From NCBI RefSeq assembly GCF_002834145.1, contig NZ_PHNT01000001.1, forward strand, positions 309,324-373,323: a DNA stretch of 64,000 bases. Reading direction: 5' to 3'. Below the pieces are notes generated by a model, which worked only from the letters and a program-made list of their open reading frames with translations, was not told the origin of the DNA and did not search any database. Positions within the stretch are counted from its first letter, which is position 1. Each line of letters opens with the position of its first letter. Position numbers and translations under genes: made by a program. Positions 8,557-16,885 of the stretch are shown here, piece after piece. This DNA comes from Roseovarius salinarum. Lineage in GTDB: Bacteria > Pseudomonadota > Alphaproteobacteria > Rhodobacterales > Rhodobacteraceae.

Positions 8557-9741
8557 TTATTCCGCGGCCATCGGCAGCGCGCTTGCGCCGGCCACGAAAC
8601 GCCGGGCGGCCTCGCCCGCCAGATGCGTGATGCGCCCGGCAACGAGCGTCGCCTCCACTGCCCCGGTTGCCGGGTCGATCACGGCCAGATCGGCGCGTTT
8701 GCCGTAGTCGATGCAGCCACGGTCCGGCAGTCGCAGGATCTCGGCGGGGTTGCGCGATACCAGGTTCCACGCCTCGGGCAGGGACAGGACCCCGGACTCG
8801 GCAAGCTTCAACGCGGCCTGTGCCAGGGCGGGGTAATAGTAGTCGGAAACCAGCGCGTCGCACTGGCCGGTTTCGATCAGGTCTATGGCCGAGACGTTGC
8901 CGTTTTGCGACCGGCCGCGCACGACGTTGGGCGCGCCCATGATGACGGGATCGTTGACCGCCTTGGCGAGCTTGGCGGCGGAACGGGCCAGCGGGAACTC
9001 GCAGACCTTCGCACCGATCATCGCGAAGGTTTCGCGGGTTTCGGCATCGGGGTCGTCGTGCGAGCCGTAGGTGACGCCGAGGTCGTCGAAGGCTTCGGCC
9101 AGCCGGCACAGGTAGCGGGGCACGGTGCGCGCCTGTTTCTGGGCCGCGCGCACCAGTGCGAGGTGCTCTTCCGACGAGCGGCCCGCTTCCTCGGCCCAAA
9201 GGCGCAGGCGCTCGGGCCGGACAACCGCCATCTCCAACACGTCCTCAAGGTGGTTGTTGAAAACCACGTAGTCGATGCCGTGCCGTTGGACGGCGGCCAG
9301 GAGGCGATCGGCGGTTTCGACGGTGTGGGTTTCGCAACGGATCTGCACCCGAAGGTCGGTGGCCATGCGTGGACGGTAGCCCTCGACCGCGCACAGGAAC
9401 TCCTCGGCATACGCCGGGTCGCGGCGACCGCCTTCCCATGACCAGCTTTGCGCCAGCCACGCGGTGGTCACGCCGTTTGCCGCGGCGTCCCGGTCAGTGG
9501 CACGCAACCCCGTCTCGATGGCGAAGGGCGCCTGCGGCCGGGGCGCGATGTGGCGTTCGAAGGCATCGCCATGCAGGTCGATCATACCCGGCATGACGAG
9601 GTAGCCGGTCAGGTCGACCTCGGGCAACGGCCCCTTGCTGATGCAGCCGTCCTCGATCGCCACGGATCGGGACTGCATCTCGCCGTCGCGCAGGACGGTG
9701 GCGCCGGTCAGGCGCAGGTCTGGGCAGGCTGCGGACATCAT
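8557..9741 (-). CDS. phnM: PhnM-like amidohydrolase (alpha-D-ribose 1-methylphosphonate 5-triphosphate diphosphatase family)
   Basis: A 394-residue metal-dependent hydrolase. True PhnM removes pyrophosphate from the ribose 1-phosphonate 5-triphosphate intermediate of the C-P lyase pathway. This copy has the amidohydrolase metal site variant PGMIDLHGDAFERH (the other copy has HTDNLERH), plus GSHDDPDAET and MGAPNVVRGRSQNGNVSA further on, all matching the family. It lies 75 bp downstream of phnF on the same strand, so the two are probably cotranscribed. With a second, more canonical phnM at 17603, this copy may have a different substrate or be a backup. Family assignment is firm; exact reaction is uncertain. 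Confidence 0.82.
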   Translation of the reverse strand: MMSAACPDLRLTGATVLRDGEMQSRSVAIEDGCISKGPLPEVDLTGYLVMPGMIDLHGDAFERHIAPRPQAPFAIETGLRATDRDAAANGVTTAWLAQSWSWEGGRRDPAYAEEFLCAVEGYRPRMATDLRVQIRCETHTVETADRLLAAVQRHGIDYVVFNNHLEDVLEMAVVRPERLRLWAEEAGRSSEEHLALVRAAQKQARTVPRYLCRLAEAFDDLGVTYGSHDDPDAETRETFAMIGAKVCEFPLARSAAKLAKAVNDPVIMGAPNVVRGRSQNGNVSAIDLIETGQCDALVSDYYYPALAQAALKLAESGVLSLPEAWNLVSRNPAEILRLPDRGCIDYGKRADLAVIDPATGAVEATLVAGRITHLAGEAARRFVAGASALPMAAE

Positions 9742-9816
9742 GGGTCTGCTCTGTGCGGTTTGCGGGCCAACCTAGCGACCGTTTGTATCGCCCGCGTGAC
9801 AAGTCCCTTGAAAACA

Positions 9817-10533
9817 TCACGAATCCGACAGCGTCAGGGTGACGCGATCACCGGCGAACCAGGTGCGGCCGTATTCCATCGGGGTGTCATGGACGTCCAC
9901 GTTGACCGCGACGGTGCGCAGGATCGGGTCGCCCTCGCGCAGGTGCAGGTGCAGCGCCTGCGTCGCCGTGGCCAGCTTGGCCGTCAGGCGGGTCCAGGCG
10001 CGGGTGTAGTCGGCGATGCCGTGGTCGCGCAGCGCGGCCGTAACGGACGGGTTGGCGTTCAGGCTCTCGGCCATGCGGGGCAGGCGGGCGGCGGGGAAGA
10101 TGCTGGAGAACAGCGCGACGGGCTGCTCGTCGGCGAGGCTGATCCCCTCGTAGACAAGCACCCGCGCGCCGGGGTCCAGCGCCAGCGCCTCGGCCTCGCG
10201 CGCGTCCGACTGGCGGGTTTCGAGCGAAAGCACCTTGCGCGCGGGCATGCGGCCGGCAGCCTCGAGGTTGCGGTGAAATCGCACCCGGCGGCCTATGGGA
10301 TATTCCGTCGGCCGCTGCGTCACGAAAACGCCCGCGCCGCGGCGGGAATGAACCACGCCGGTTTCGGCCAGCGCCGCCAGCGCGCGCCGCACCGTGTGGC
10401 GGTTGACGCCGAATCGTTTCGCCAGCGCGGCCTCGGTCGGCAGGCGATCGCCCGGGGCATAACGGCCCTCGGCCACCTCGGCGATCAGCGTGTCGCGGAT
10501 GGATTGCCAGATCGGCGTGCGCGTGGCGGCCAT
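9817..10533 (-). CDS. phnF: Phosphonate-responsive GntR/HutC-type regulator PhnF
   Basis: A 238-residue regulator. The N-terminal winged helix is GntR type (PTEAALAKRFGVNRHTVRRA, about residues 32-51). The C-terminal UTRA effector domain carries PARKVLSLE and EYGRTWFAGDRVTLTLS. PhnF proteins repress phosphonate genes and are relieved by a pathway ligand. It is transcribed divergently from phnG with 101 bp between start codons, and that gap holds a striking inverted repeat (10590-10619) that is the obvious candidate operator. Confidence 0.9.
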   Translation of the reverse strand: MAATRTPIWQSIRDTLIAEVAEGRYAPGDRLPTEAALAKRFGVNRHTVRRALAALAETGVVHSRRGAGVFVTQRPTEYPIGRRVRFHRNLEAAGRMPARKVLSLETRQSDAREAEALALDPGARVLVYEGISLADEQPVALFSSIFPAARLPRMAESLNANPSVTAALRDHGIADYTRAWTRLTAKLATATQALHLHLREGDPILRTVAVNVDVHDTPMEYGRTWFAGDRVTLTLSDS

Positions 10534-10589
10534 GTCACGAAACCTTCATCGGGCGGGGGTTGCCGGGCTGGCATGTTCCCTGTATTGAT

Positions 10590-10619
10590 TTGTCTAGTTG
10601 TATAGTAAGTTAGACAACT
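10590..10619. promoter_or_regulatory. Candidate PhnF operator in the phnF-phnG divergent promoter
   Basis: AGTTGTATA (10596-10604) faces TAGACAACT (10611-10619) as 9-bp arms with one mismatch and a 6-bp spacer. A further half-site, TTGTCTA (10590-10596), is a perfect inverted match to TAGACAA (10611-10617). Half-sites of the TTGTMTA type are usual for HutC-group GntR repressors. The stretch is AT-rich in a GC-rich background and lies 15-45 bp before the phnG start. Confidence 0.65.
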
Positions 10620-10634
10620 TCGCAAGGTGTCGAG

Positions 10635-11087
10635 ATGGCCGAAGCTGCCGAGCAGACCGAACGAAATCGCTGGATGAGCCTGCTGGCCAAGGCCCCGGCC
10701 GAGGAAGTCACCCAGCGCTGGGAGGCCCTCGGGGGCGACCCGGAATTCACCGTCCTGCGCGCGCCCGAAGTGGGCGGGGTCATGGTGCGCGGCCGCGCCG
10801 GCGCCACCGGTGCGCCTTTCAACCTTGGCGAGATGACGGTCACGCGATGTTCGGTCCGGCTGTCCTGCGGCACCGTCGGCCATGCCTACGTGCAGGGGCG
10901 CGACAAGGGCCACGCGCGGCGCGCGGCGCTGGCAGACGCGCTGATGCAGACGGATCGCGCCGGCGAGGTGCGCGCGGCGCTTCTTGCCCCGATCGAGGCC
11001 TTGCTCGACGGTCGCCGGCAGGCACGCGCCGCGCGTGCGGCGGCGACGAAGGTCGATTTCTTCACCATGGCGCGGGGAGAGGACTGA
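10635..11087 (+). CDS. phnG: Phosphonate C-P lyase subunit PhnG
   Basis: A 150-residue subunit of the PhnGHIJ core. With PhnI it takes part in transferring the phosphonate to the ribose of ATP, displacing adenine. It begins MAEAAEQTERNRWMSLLAKA and has the family-typical region GEMTVTRCSVRL followed by GHAYVQGRDKGHARRAALADAL. The start ATG 10635 is the first gene after the divergent regulatory gap. Its stop overlaps the phnH start by one base (TGATG), so the subunits are made in step. Confidence 0.92.
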   Translation: MAEAAEQTERNRWMSLLAKAPAEEVTQRWEALGGDPEFTVLRAPEVGGVMVRGRAGATGAPFNLGEMTVTRCSVRLSCGTVGHAYVQGRDKGHARRAALADALMQTDRAGEVRAALLAPIEALLDGRRQARAARAAATKVDFFTMARGED

Positions 11088-11656
11088 TGCACGCACAGGC
11101 CCTCGAGGGCGGTTTCACGGATGCGCCGACGCAGGCCGCGCAAGCCTTCCGTGCGGCGATGTCGGCCATGGCCCGGCCCGGTCGCATCGAATCCGCGGAC
11201 GGCGTGGCGCCGCCCGCCCCGGTATCACCGGCGGCGGGTGCGCTTCTGTTGACGCTGTGCGACCCGGAGACGCCCTTGCACCTTGCCGGCGACCACGACA
11301 CGCCGGAAGTGCGCGACTGGGTCACCTTCCACGCGGGCGCCCCGCTGGTCGGCGCGGAGGCGGCGCAGTTCGCGCTTGGCACCTGGGCGGCGGTCGCGCC
11401 GCTGGACGTCTACGCCATCGGCACGCCGGAATACCCCGACCGGTCCGCCACGCTGATCGTGGAGGTGGCGCACCTCGTGGCCGAGGGCGCCCGGCTGACC
11501 GGGCCGGGCCTTTGCGGTGCCGCCGAACTGTCGCTGCCCGAGACGGAAGCTTTCCGGCGGAACGCGGCGCTTTTTCCGCTGGGGCTGGATTTCTTCTTCA
11601 CGCACGGCACGCGTTTGGCCGCGCTGCCGCGCACGACGCGGGTGGAGGGCACGTAA
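11087..11656 (+). CDS. phnH: Phosphonate C-P lyase subunit PhnH
   Basis: A 189-residue core-complex subunit. Family features include the N-terminal GGFTDAPTQAAQAFRAAMSA with a following ARPG, and the C-terminal segment FPLGLDFFFTHG, which is near-diagnostic for PhnH. The start ATG 11087 overlaps phnG, and its stop TAA shares a base with the ATG of phnI (TAATG). PhnH stabilises the PhnG-I-J assembly; no separate catalytic activity is established. Confidence 0.92.
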   Translation: MHAQALEGGFTDAPTQAAQAFRAAMSAMARPGRIESADGVAPPAPVSPAAGALLLTLCDPETPLHLAGDHDTPEVRDWVTFHAGAPLVGAEAAQFALGTWAAVAPLDVYAIGTPEYPDRSATLIVEVAHLVAEGARLTGPGLCGAAELSLPETEAFRRNAALFPLGLDFFFTHGTRLAALPRTTRVEGT

Positions 11657-12750
11657 TGTATGTGGCTGTGAAAGGCGGCGAGCGGGCGATCGACAACGCG
11701 CACGCGTGGCTGGCCGAGGAGCGCCGCGGCGACGCGGCGGTGGACGAGCTGACGCTTGACCAGATCCGCGAGCAGCTGGCGCTGACCGTGGCGCGCGTGA
11801 TGGCCGAGGGGTCGCTCTATGACCCCGACCTTGCGGCGCTGGCGATCAAGCAGGCCCGCGGTGACTTGATCGAGGCGGTCTTTTTGGTGCGCGCCTATCG
11901 CACGACGCTGCCACGCTTCGGCGCGTCCGAGCCGGTGGATACCGGCGAAATGGCCTGCGACCGCCGGATCTCGGCCACCTTCAAGGACGCGCCGGGCGGC
12001 CAGGTGCTGGGCCCGACCTTCGACTACACGCACCGTCTGCTTGACTTCAAGCTGGCCGCAGACGGCGAGGCGCCCGCCACGCCGCAGGGCGAGGCCGGCG
12101 ACGCAACGGCGCCGCACATCACCGCCTTTCTGGGCGACGAGGGGCTGATCCAGGATGAACCGGAAAGCGATGCGACCCCGCCGGACCTCACGCGTGAACC
12201 GATGGAACTGCCCGCAGACCGTCCACTGCGGCTTCAGGCGCTGACACGCGCCGACGAAGGGTTCCTGCTGGGCCTCGCCTATTCCACGCAGCGTGGCTAC
12301 GCCCGCAACCACGCCTTCGTGGGCGAATTGCGCATCGGCGCAGTCGTCGTGGAAATGGAGATCCCCGAGTTGGGATTCGCCATCGAGCTGGGCGAGATCA
12401 CCCTGACCGAGTGCGAAACCGTCAACCAGTTCACCGGCTCGAAGACCGAGCCGCCCCAGTTCACCCGCGGTTACGGCCTTGTCTTCGGGCAAACCGAGCG
12501 CAAGGCGATCTCGATGGCGCTGGTCGACCGGGCCCTGCGATGGAAGGAGCTGGGCGAGGACGACCAGGGCGCGCCGGCGCAGGACGAGGAATTCGTCCTG
12601 ATGCATGCCGACAACATCCAGGCGACCGGGTTCCTCGAGCACATCAAGCTGCCCCACTACGTCGATTTCCAGTCGGAACTGGAACTCGTCCGCAAGCTGC
12701 GGCGCGCCGCGCAACGCGACGAGACGCCGCCCGAGGAGGCCGCCGAATGA
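11656..12750 (+). CDS. phnI: Phosphonate C-P lyase subunit PhnI
   Basis: A 364-residue subunit with nucleosidase activity that, with G, H and L, forms alpha-D-ribose 1-methylphosphonate 5-triphosphate. The start MYVAVKGGERAIDNAHAWLA and the region RISATFKDAPGGQVLGPTFD are PhnI hallmarks, as is FGQTERKAISMALVDRAL near the C terminus. The start ATG 11656 overlaps the phnH stop. Unlike the other core genes, phnI is separated from phnJ by 232 bp, a gap that contains a gene on the opposite strand. Confidence 0.93.
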   Translation: MYVAVKGGERAIDNAHAWLAEERRGDAAVDELTLDQIREQLALTVARVMAEGSLYDPDLAALAIKQARGDLIEAVFLVRAYRTTLPRFGASEPVDTGEMACDRRISATFKDAPGGQVLGPTFDYTHRLLDFKLAADGEAPATPQGEAGDATAPHITAFLGDEGLIQDEPESDATPPDLTREPMELPADRPLRLQALTRADEGFLLGLAYSTQRGYARNHAFVGELRIGAVVVEMEIPELGFAIELGEITLTECETVNQFTGSKTEPPQFTRGYGLVFGQTERKAISMALVDRALRWKELGEDDQGAPAQDEEFVLMHADNIQATGFLEHIKLPHYVDFQSELELVRKLRRAAQRDETPPEEAAE

Positions 12751-12764
12751 CCCGGCCCGGCGCG

Positions 12765-12917
12765 TTACTCGGCGGGAACCTTGGCCTCGGTGTCGGTCTC
12801 GGTGGTGGTGTCCTTGTCCATCCCGATGCCGGAATCGGGGAAGAAATGGCGCATGATCTTGCCGATCAGGGTGGCTGTGAAAATGACAAACAGCACGATG
12901 ACAACTGCATGAATCAT
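12765..12917 (-). CDS. Small membrane protein, antisense inside the C-P lyase operon
   Basis: A 50-residue ORF starting at ATG 12917, with GAAGGGA correctly placed 9 nt upstream. It has one strongly hydrophobic helix (VVIVLFVIFTATLIGKIM, about residues 4-21), a short basic and aromatic stretch (RHFF), then an acidic, threonine-rich tail. It fills the phnI-phnJ gap on the opposite strand. Third positions are rich in G and C, as in real genes here. No family is recognised. It could be an independent small protein, or its transcription could oppose phn transcription. Confidence 0.6.
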   Translation of the reverse strand: MIHAVVIVLFVIFTATLIGKIMRHFFPDSGIGMDKDTTTETDTEAKVPAE

Positions 12918-12982
12918 TGGTTCGGTCCCTTCTGTTCCGTCAATTGCGAAGGGCATGGCTACGCGAGGAAGAGGGCGAGACG

Positions 12983-13900
12983 ATGACGTTCGAGGGCGAA
13001 AACATGTCCCTCCAAGGGAGAAAACACGACGCGGCCTACAACTTTGCCTATCTCGACGAGCAGACCAAGCGGATGATCCGCCGGGCCATACTCAAGGGGC
13101 TGGCGATTCCCGGTTACCAGGTGCCGTTCGCCAGCCGCGAGATGCCGATGCCCTACGGCTGGGGAACGGGCGGGGTGCAGGTGTCCGCCGCGACGCTGAC
13201 ACCGGACGACACGTTGAAGGTGATCGACCAGGGCGCCGACGACACGACCAACGCGGTCTCGATCCGCAAGTTCTTCGAGCGCACCGCCGGCGTTGCCACG
13301 ACCGAGGCCACCGACGCCGCCACGGTGATCCAGACGCGCCACCGCATTCCCGAGGCACCGCTGACCGAGGACCAGGTTCTGGTCTACCAGGTGCCGATCC
13401 CCGAGCCGCTGCGCTTTCTCGAGCCGCGCGAGACCGAGACGCGCAAGATGCACAGCCTGGGCGAATACGGGCTGATGCACGTCAAGCTCTACGAGGACAT
13501 CAGCCGCCACGGCGCGATCGCGACATCCTATGCCTACCCGGTGAAGGTCGAGGGCGGCTACGTGATGGACCCGTCGCCGATCCCGAAGTTCGACAACCCC
13601 AAGCTGTCGGATTGTCCCGCGATCCAGCTGTTCGGCGCGGGCCGCGAACAGCGCATCTATGCCCTGCCACCCTACACCCGGGTCGCCAGCCTGGATTTCG
13701 AGGATCACCCGTTCGAACCGTCGAAGGCCGACCACCCCTGCGACCTGTGCGGGTCACAGGGCAGTTACCTCGACGAGGTCATCACCGACGACCGGGGCGG
13801 GCGCATCTTCGTCTGCTCGGACACCGATTATTGCCGCACCCGCCGCGAGGCCGGCCATACGGGGCCGCAGGGTGCGCCGGACGCGGAGGCCCGCTCATGA
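12983..13900 (+). CDS. phnJ: Carbon-phosphorus lyase, radical SAM-type PhnJ
   Basis: A 305-residue catalytic subunit that cleaves the C-P bond by radical chemistry. The iron-sulfur ligands are seen as C253-X2-C256-X21-C278-X5-C284 (CDLC ... VCSDTDYC), exactly the PhnJ pattern. The glycyl-radical position corresponds to G44 in AIPGYQVPF, aligned to Gly32 of the Escherichia coli enzyme. Compared with that enzyme there is an extra N-terminal stretch of about 12 residues. The ATG 12983 is preceded by GAGGAAGAGGG; a later ATG at 13004 is possible. The stop overlaps phnK by ATGA. Confidence 0.95.
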   Translation: MTFEGENMSLQGRKHDAAYNFAYLDEQTKRMIRRAILKGLAIPGYQVPFASREMPMPYGWGTGGVQVSAATLTPDDTLKVIDQGADDTTNAVSIRKFFERTAGVATTEATDAATVIQTRHRIPEAPLTEDQVLVYQVPIPEPLRFLEPRETETRKMHSLGEYGLMHVKLYEDISRHGAIATSYAYPVKVEGGYVMDPSPIPKFDNPKLSDCPAIQLFGAGREQRIYALPPYTRVASLDFEDHPFEPSKADHPCDLCGSQGSYLDEVITDDRGGRIFVCSDTDYCRTRREAGHTGPQGAPDAEARS

Positions 13901-14670
13901 CGACACCGCTTCTCCAGGTCAGGGGCATCACGAAGTTCTACGGCGCGCGCACCGGGTGCCGCGATGTCGGGTTCGACCTCCACCCGGGTGAGGTCATGGG
14001 AATTGTCGGGGAGAGCGGATCGGGTAAATCCACGCTCCTCGGCTGCCTCGCCGGCCAGTTGGCTCCTGATGCCGGCGAGGTTCTTTTCGACACCCGCGAG
14101 GCCGGCCCGCGCGACACGCTGACGATGACCGAGCCGGAGCGGCGGATGCTGGCGCGCACCGACTGGGCCTTCGTGCACCAGCAGGCCCGCGACGGGCTGC
14201 GCATGGGTGTCAGCGCGGGCGGCAACGTGGGCGAACGGCTGATGGCCGTCGGCGCGCGGCATTACGGCGACATCCGCGCGCAGGCCGTGGATTGGCTGGG
14301 CCGCGTGGAGATTCCCGACGACCGTGTGGACGACCGGCCCACGGCCTTTTCGGGCGGCATGCAGCAGCGGCTGCAGATCGCGCGCAACCTCGTGACGGGT
14401 CCGCGGCTGGTGTTCATGGACGAACCGACAGGCGGGCTGGATGTCAGCGTGCAGGCGCGGCTGCTGGACCTGTTGCGCGGGCTGGTGCGAGAAATGGGGC
14501 TGTCGGCCGTGATCGTGACACATGACCTTGCCGTCGTACGCCTGCTGGCGGACCGGTTGATGGTGATGAAGGACGGCAATGTCGTCGAGGCCGGGTTGAC
14601 CGACCAGGTGCTCGACGACCCGCAGCACGGGTACACGCAGCTTCTGGTTTCCTCGGTGCTTCAGGTCTAG
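13897..14670 (+). CDS. phnK: C-P lyase ABC-type ATPase PhnK
   Basis: A 257-residue ABC ATPase without a membrane partner. It binds the PhnGHIJ core and couples ATP hydrolysis to the reaction cycle. Motifs: Walker A GESGSGKST, signature FSGGMQQR, Walker B LVFMDEP, switch VTHD. It resembles the dipeptide-transporter ATPases, as PhnK does elsewhere. The ATG 13897 overlaps the phnJ stop (ATGA). It is followed after only 9 bp by a CorA gene rather than directly by phnL. Confidence 0.92.
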   Translation: MTTPLLQVRGITKFYGARTGCRDVGFDLHPGEVMGIVGESGSGKSTLLGCLAGQLAPDAGEVLFDTREAGPRDTLTMTEPERRMLARTDWAFVHQQARDGLRMGVSAGGNVGERLMAVGARHYGDIRAQAVDWLGRVEIPDDRVDDRPTAFSGGMQQRLQIARNLVTGPRLVFMDEPTGGLDVSVQARLLDLLRGLVREMGLSAVIVTHDLAVVRLLADRLMVMKDGNVVEAGLTDQVLDDPQHGYTQLLVSSVLQV

Positions 14671-14679
14671 GGTCCGGAG

Positions 14680-15636
14680 ATGATCCAGAGCTTCCACCCA
14701 GATCAGGATGGCGGGCTGACCCGGGAAGCCGGCCTCGTCGGCACGGCGCCGTGGATCGACCTCAGCGACCCGGACGCCGCGGATCTGGCACGTGCCGGGG
14801 AACGGCTGGGCCTTGATCTGCCGTCGCGCGCGGACATGGAGGAAATCGAGCTGTCCAGCCGGCTGTACAGGCGTGGCGAGGTCGATTACATGACCCTCGT
14901 GCTGCCCGCGCTGGTCGACAGCGAGGCGCACGAAGTGGCGCCCGTCACCTTCGTTCTGTCGGCGCGGCAACTCGTCACGATCCGCTACCACGCGCCGCGG
15001 GCTTTCCGCACATATCCGGCGCAGGCCGAGCAAAGCCCTTTCGACACCGGCTCGGCGCGCGAGATCCTTTTCGGGCTGTTCGACGAGAGCATCGACCGCC
15101 TCGCCGATATCCTCGAGATCACCGACGCGCGCATCGAAAGCGGTTCGCGCGGGCTGTTCAGAACCGAGGGCGAGCGGCAGGTGCACGACCTGCGCACGGC
15201 ACTGTCCATGCTGGGGCAGGCGGGCACGCTGCTGTCGGACGTGCGCAACAGCCTTGTCACGATCGAGCGGGCGCTGGGGTTCATCGACCGGCGGGAAACG
15301 CATTCGGACTCCGGCCAGGCCCGGCGTTCCATCGACCTTCTGGTCAGCGACGTGAATTCCCTGTCCGAACACGCGGGCTTCCTGACGCAGAAGCTGAGCC
15401 TGATCCTGGACACGGTGTTCGGGCTGACCACGATCGAACAGAACGCAAGCAGCAAGACCTTTTCCCTGGTGGCGGTCCTGTTCCTGCCGCCCACGCTGAT
15501 CGCGGCGGTGTTCGGCATGAACTTCGCGCTGATGCCCTGGATCGACTGGCGCTGGGGATTCGTCGCCGCGCTGGGCACCATGGGGCTGTCGTCGCTGCTG
15601 TCCTATCTCTATTTCAAGTGGAAAAACCTGTTATGA
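14680..15636 (+). CDS. corA: CorA-type divalent metal (Mg2+) transporter within the phn operon
   Basis: A 318-residue membrane protein with a long acidic cytoplasmic N-terminal domain and alpha-helical stalk (about 1-250). Two C-terminal membrane helices follow, with the CorA signature GMN at their loop ([13 protein letters not shown]). CorA pentamers carry Mg2+, sometimes Co2+ or Ni2+. It sits between phnK and phnL, 9 bp after phnK, and overlaps phnL by ATGA, so it is translationally built into the C-P lyase operon. A supporting role in supplying Mg2+ for the triphosphate intermediates is an inference. Confidence 0.88.
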   Translation: MIQSFHPDQDGGLTREAGLVGTAPWIDLSDPDAADLARAGERLGLDLPSRADMEEIELSSRLYRRGEVDYMTLVLPALVDSEAHEVAPVTFVLSARQLVTIRYHAPRAFRTYPAQAEQSPFDTGSAREILFGLFDESIDRLADILEITDARIESGSRGLFRTEGERQVHDLRTALSMLGQAGTLLSDVRNSLVTIERALGFIDRRETHSDSGQARRSIDLLVSDVNSLSEHAGFLTQKLSLILDTVFGLTTIEQNASSKTFSLVAVLFLPPTLIAAVFGMNFALMPWIDWRWGFVAALGTMGLSSLLSYLYFKWKNLL

Positions 15637-16328
15637 CCCTGTATCCCTTCATCCGGCTCGAAGGCGTTTCGAAATCCTTCACCCTGCACAACCAGGGCAG
15701 TGCGGTGATCCCGGTCATGGACGGGGCGGGGTTGGAGGTCGCAGCCGGCGAATGCGTTGCGCTCACCGGTGAATCCGGGGCGGGCAAGTCCACGCTGATG
15801 CGCATGGTCTACGGCAACTACCTCAGCCAGGCGGGACGCATCGTCATCGGCGACCTGGATATCGTGCGGGCCGAACCGCGCGAGATCCTCCGGTTGCGTC
15901 GCCATACGCTAGGGTATGTCAGCCAGTTCCTGCGGGTTGTCCCGCGTGTGCCCACGCTGGAGGTGGTGGCCGAGCCGCTGCTTGCGGTCGGCACCCCGCG
16001 CGAGGCCGCGCTGCACCGCGCGCGAGAGCTGCTGACGCGGCTGAACCTGCCACAGCGGCTGTGGGCGCTCAGCCCGACGACCTTCTCGGGTGGCGAGCAG
16101 CAACGCGTCAATATCGCCCGCGGCTTCGCGCATGCCTATCCCGCCCTTCTGCTGGATGAGCCCACGGCGAGCCTGGACGCCGCCAACCGCGACACCGTGC
16201 TGACACTGATCGAGGAAGCCAAGGCCCGCGGCGCGGCCATTCTCGGCATCTTCCACGACACGCAGGCGCGTGCCCGGATCTGCGACCGCGAGGTCGACGT
16301 CTCGGCCTTCACGCCGAGGGCGGCGTGA
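15633..16328 (+). CDS. phnL: C-P lyase ABC-type ATPase PhnL
   Basis: A 231-residue ABC ATPase of the LolD/MacB-like type. It shows Walker [10 protein letters not shown], signature FSGGEQQR, Walker B ALLLDEP and switch FHDT. PhnL joins PhnK on the C-P lyase core and is required for forming the ribose-phosphonate intermediate. The start is ATG 15633, overlapping the corA stop. An in-frame ATG five codons earlier lies inside corA. Its stop overlaps the GTG start of phnN. Confidence 0.92.
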   Translation: MTLYPFIRLEGVSKSFTLHNQGSAVIPVMDGAGLEVAAGECVALTGESGAGKSTLMRMVYGNYLSQAGRIVIGDLDIVRAEPREILRLRRHTLGYVSQFLRVVPRVPTLEVVAEPLLAVGTPREAALHRARELLTRLNLPQRLWALSPTTFSGGEQQRVNIARGFAHAYPALLLDEPTASLDAANRDTVLTLIEEAKARGAAILGIFHDTQARARICDREVDVSAFTPRAA

Positions 16329-16885
16329 GCGCCGGGCGCTTGATCGGTGTGGTCGGCCCCTCGGGCGTGGGCAAGGACACGGTCATGACCGCGCTGGTCG
16401 AGGCCTGTCCGCGGCTCGAGATCGCCCCGCGGGTCATCACGCGCCCCGCCGACGCGGGCGGCGAGGCATTCGAGGGCGTGTCGGAGGCCGAGTTCCTGGC
16501 CCGGCGCGCATCGGGCGCGTTCCTCCTGAACTGGCAGGCCCACGGGTTGCGCTACGGCGTGCCGGTGACGGTTCTGGACCGGCTTGCCGCGGGCCGGGAC
16601 GTGCTGGTCAACCTGTCGCGGTGCGTGCTGCCGGACGCCGCCGAAAGGGCCGAGGCGTTCGTGGTGCTCTCGCTCACCGCCCCGCCAAAGGCACTGGCCC
16701 GGCGCCTGGCGGCGCGCGGCCGGGAAAGCGAGGCCGACGTCGCCGCGCGTCTGGCGCGCGCCGACATGATGCTGCCCGACGTGCCGGCGCCCGTCATCGA
16801 GGTGTCCAACGACGGGCCGGTGTCCGAAACGGTGGCCGAGGTGCTGGCGCGCCTTTATCCCGCCGAGACGCCGGAGAAGGCATGA
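16325..16885 (+). CDS. phnN: Ribose 1,5-bisphosphokinase PhnN
   Basis: A 186-residue P-loop kinase of the guanylate-kinase-like fold (GPSGVGKDT, residues about 11-19). It phosphorylates ribose 1,5-bisphosphate to PRPP, the last step that returns the sugar of the C-P lyase pathway to metabolism. It starts with GTG at 16325 in a GTGA overlap with phnL. Its 3' end overlaps the oppositely oriented DUF1045 gene by 31 bp. Confidence 0.9.
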   Translation: MSAGRLIGVVGPSGVGKDTVMTALVEACPRLEIAPRVITRPADAGGEAFEGVSEAEFLARRASGAFLLNWQAHGLRYGVPVTVLDRLAAGRDVLVNLSRCVLPDAAERAEAFVVLSLTAPPKALARRLAARGRESEADVAARLARADMMLPDVPAPVIEVSNDGPVSETVAEVLARLYPAETPEKA

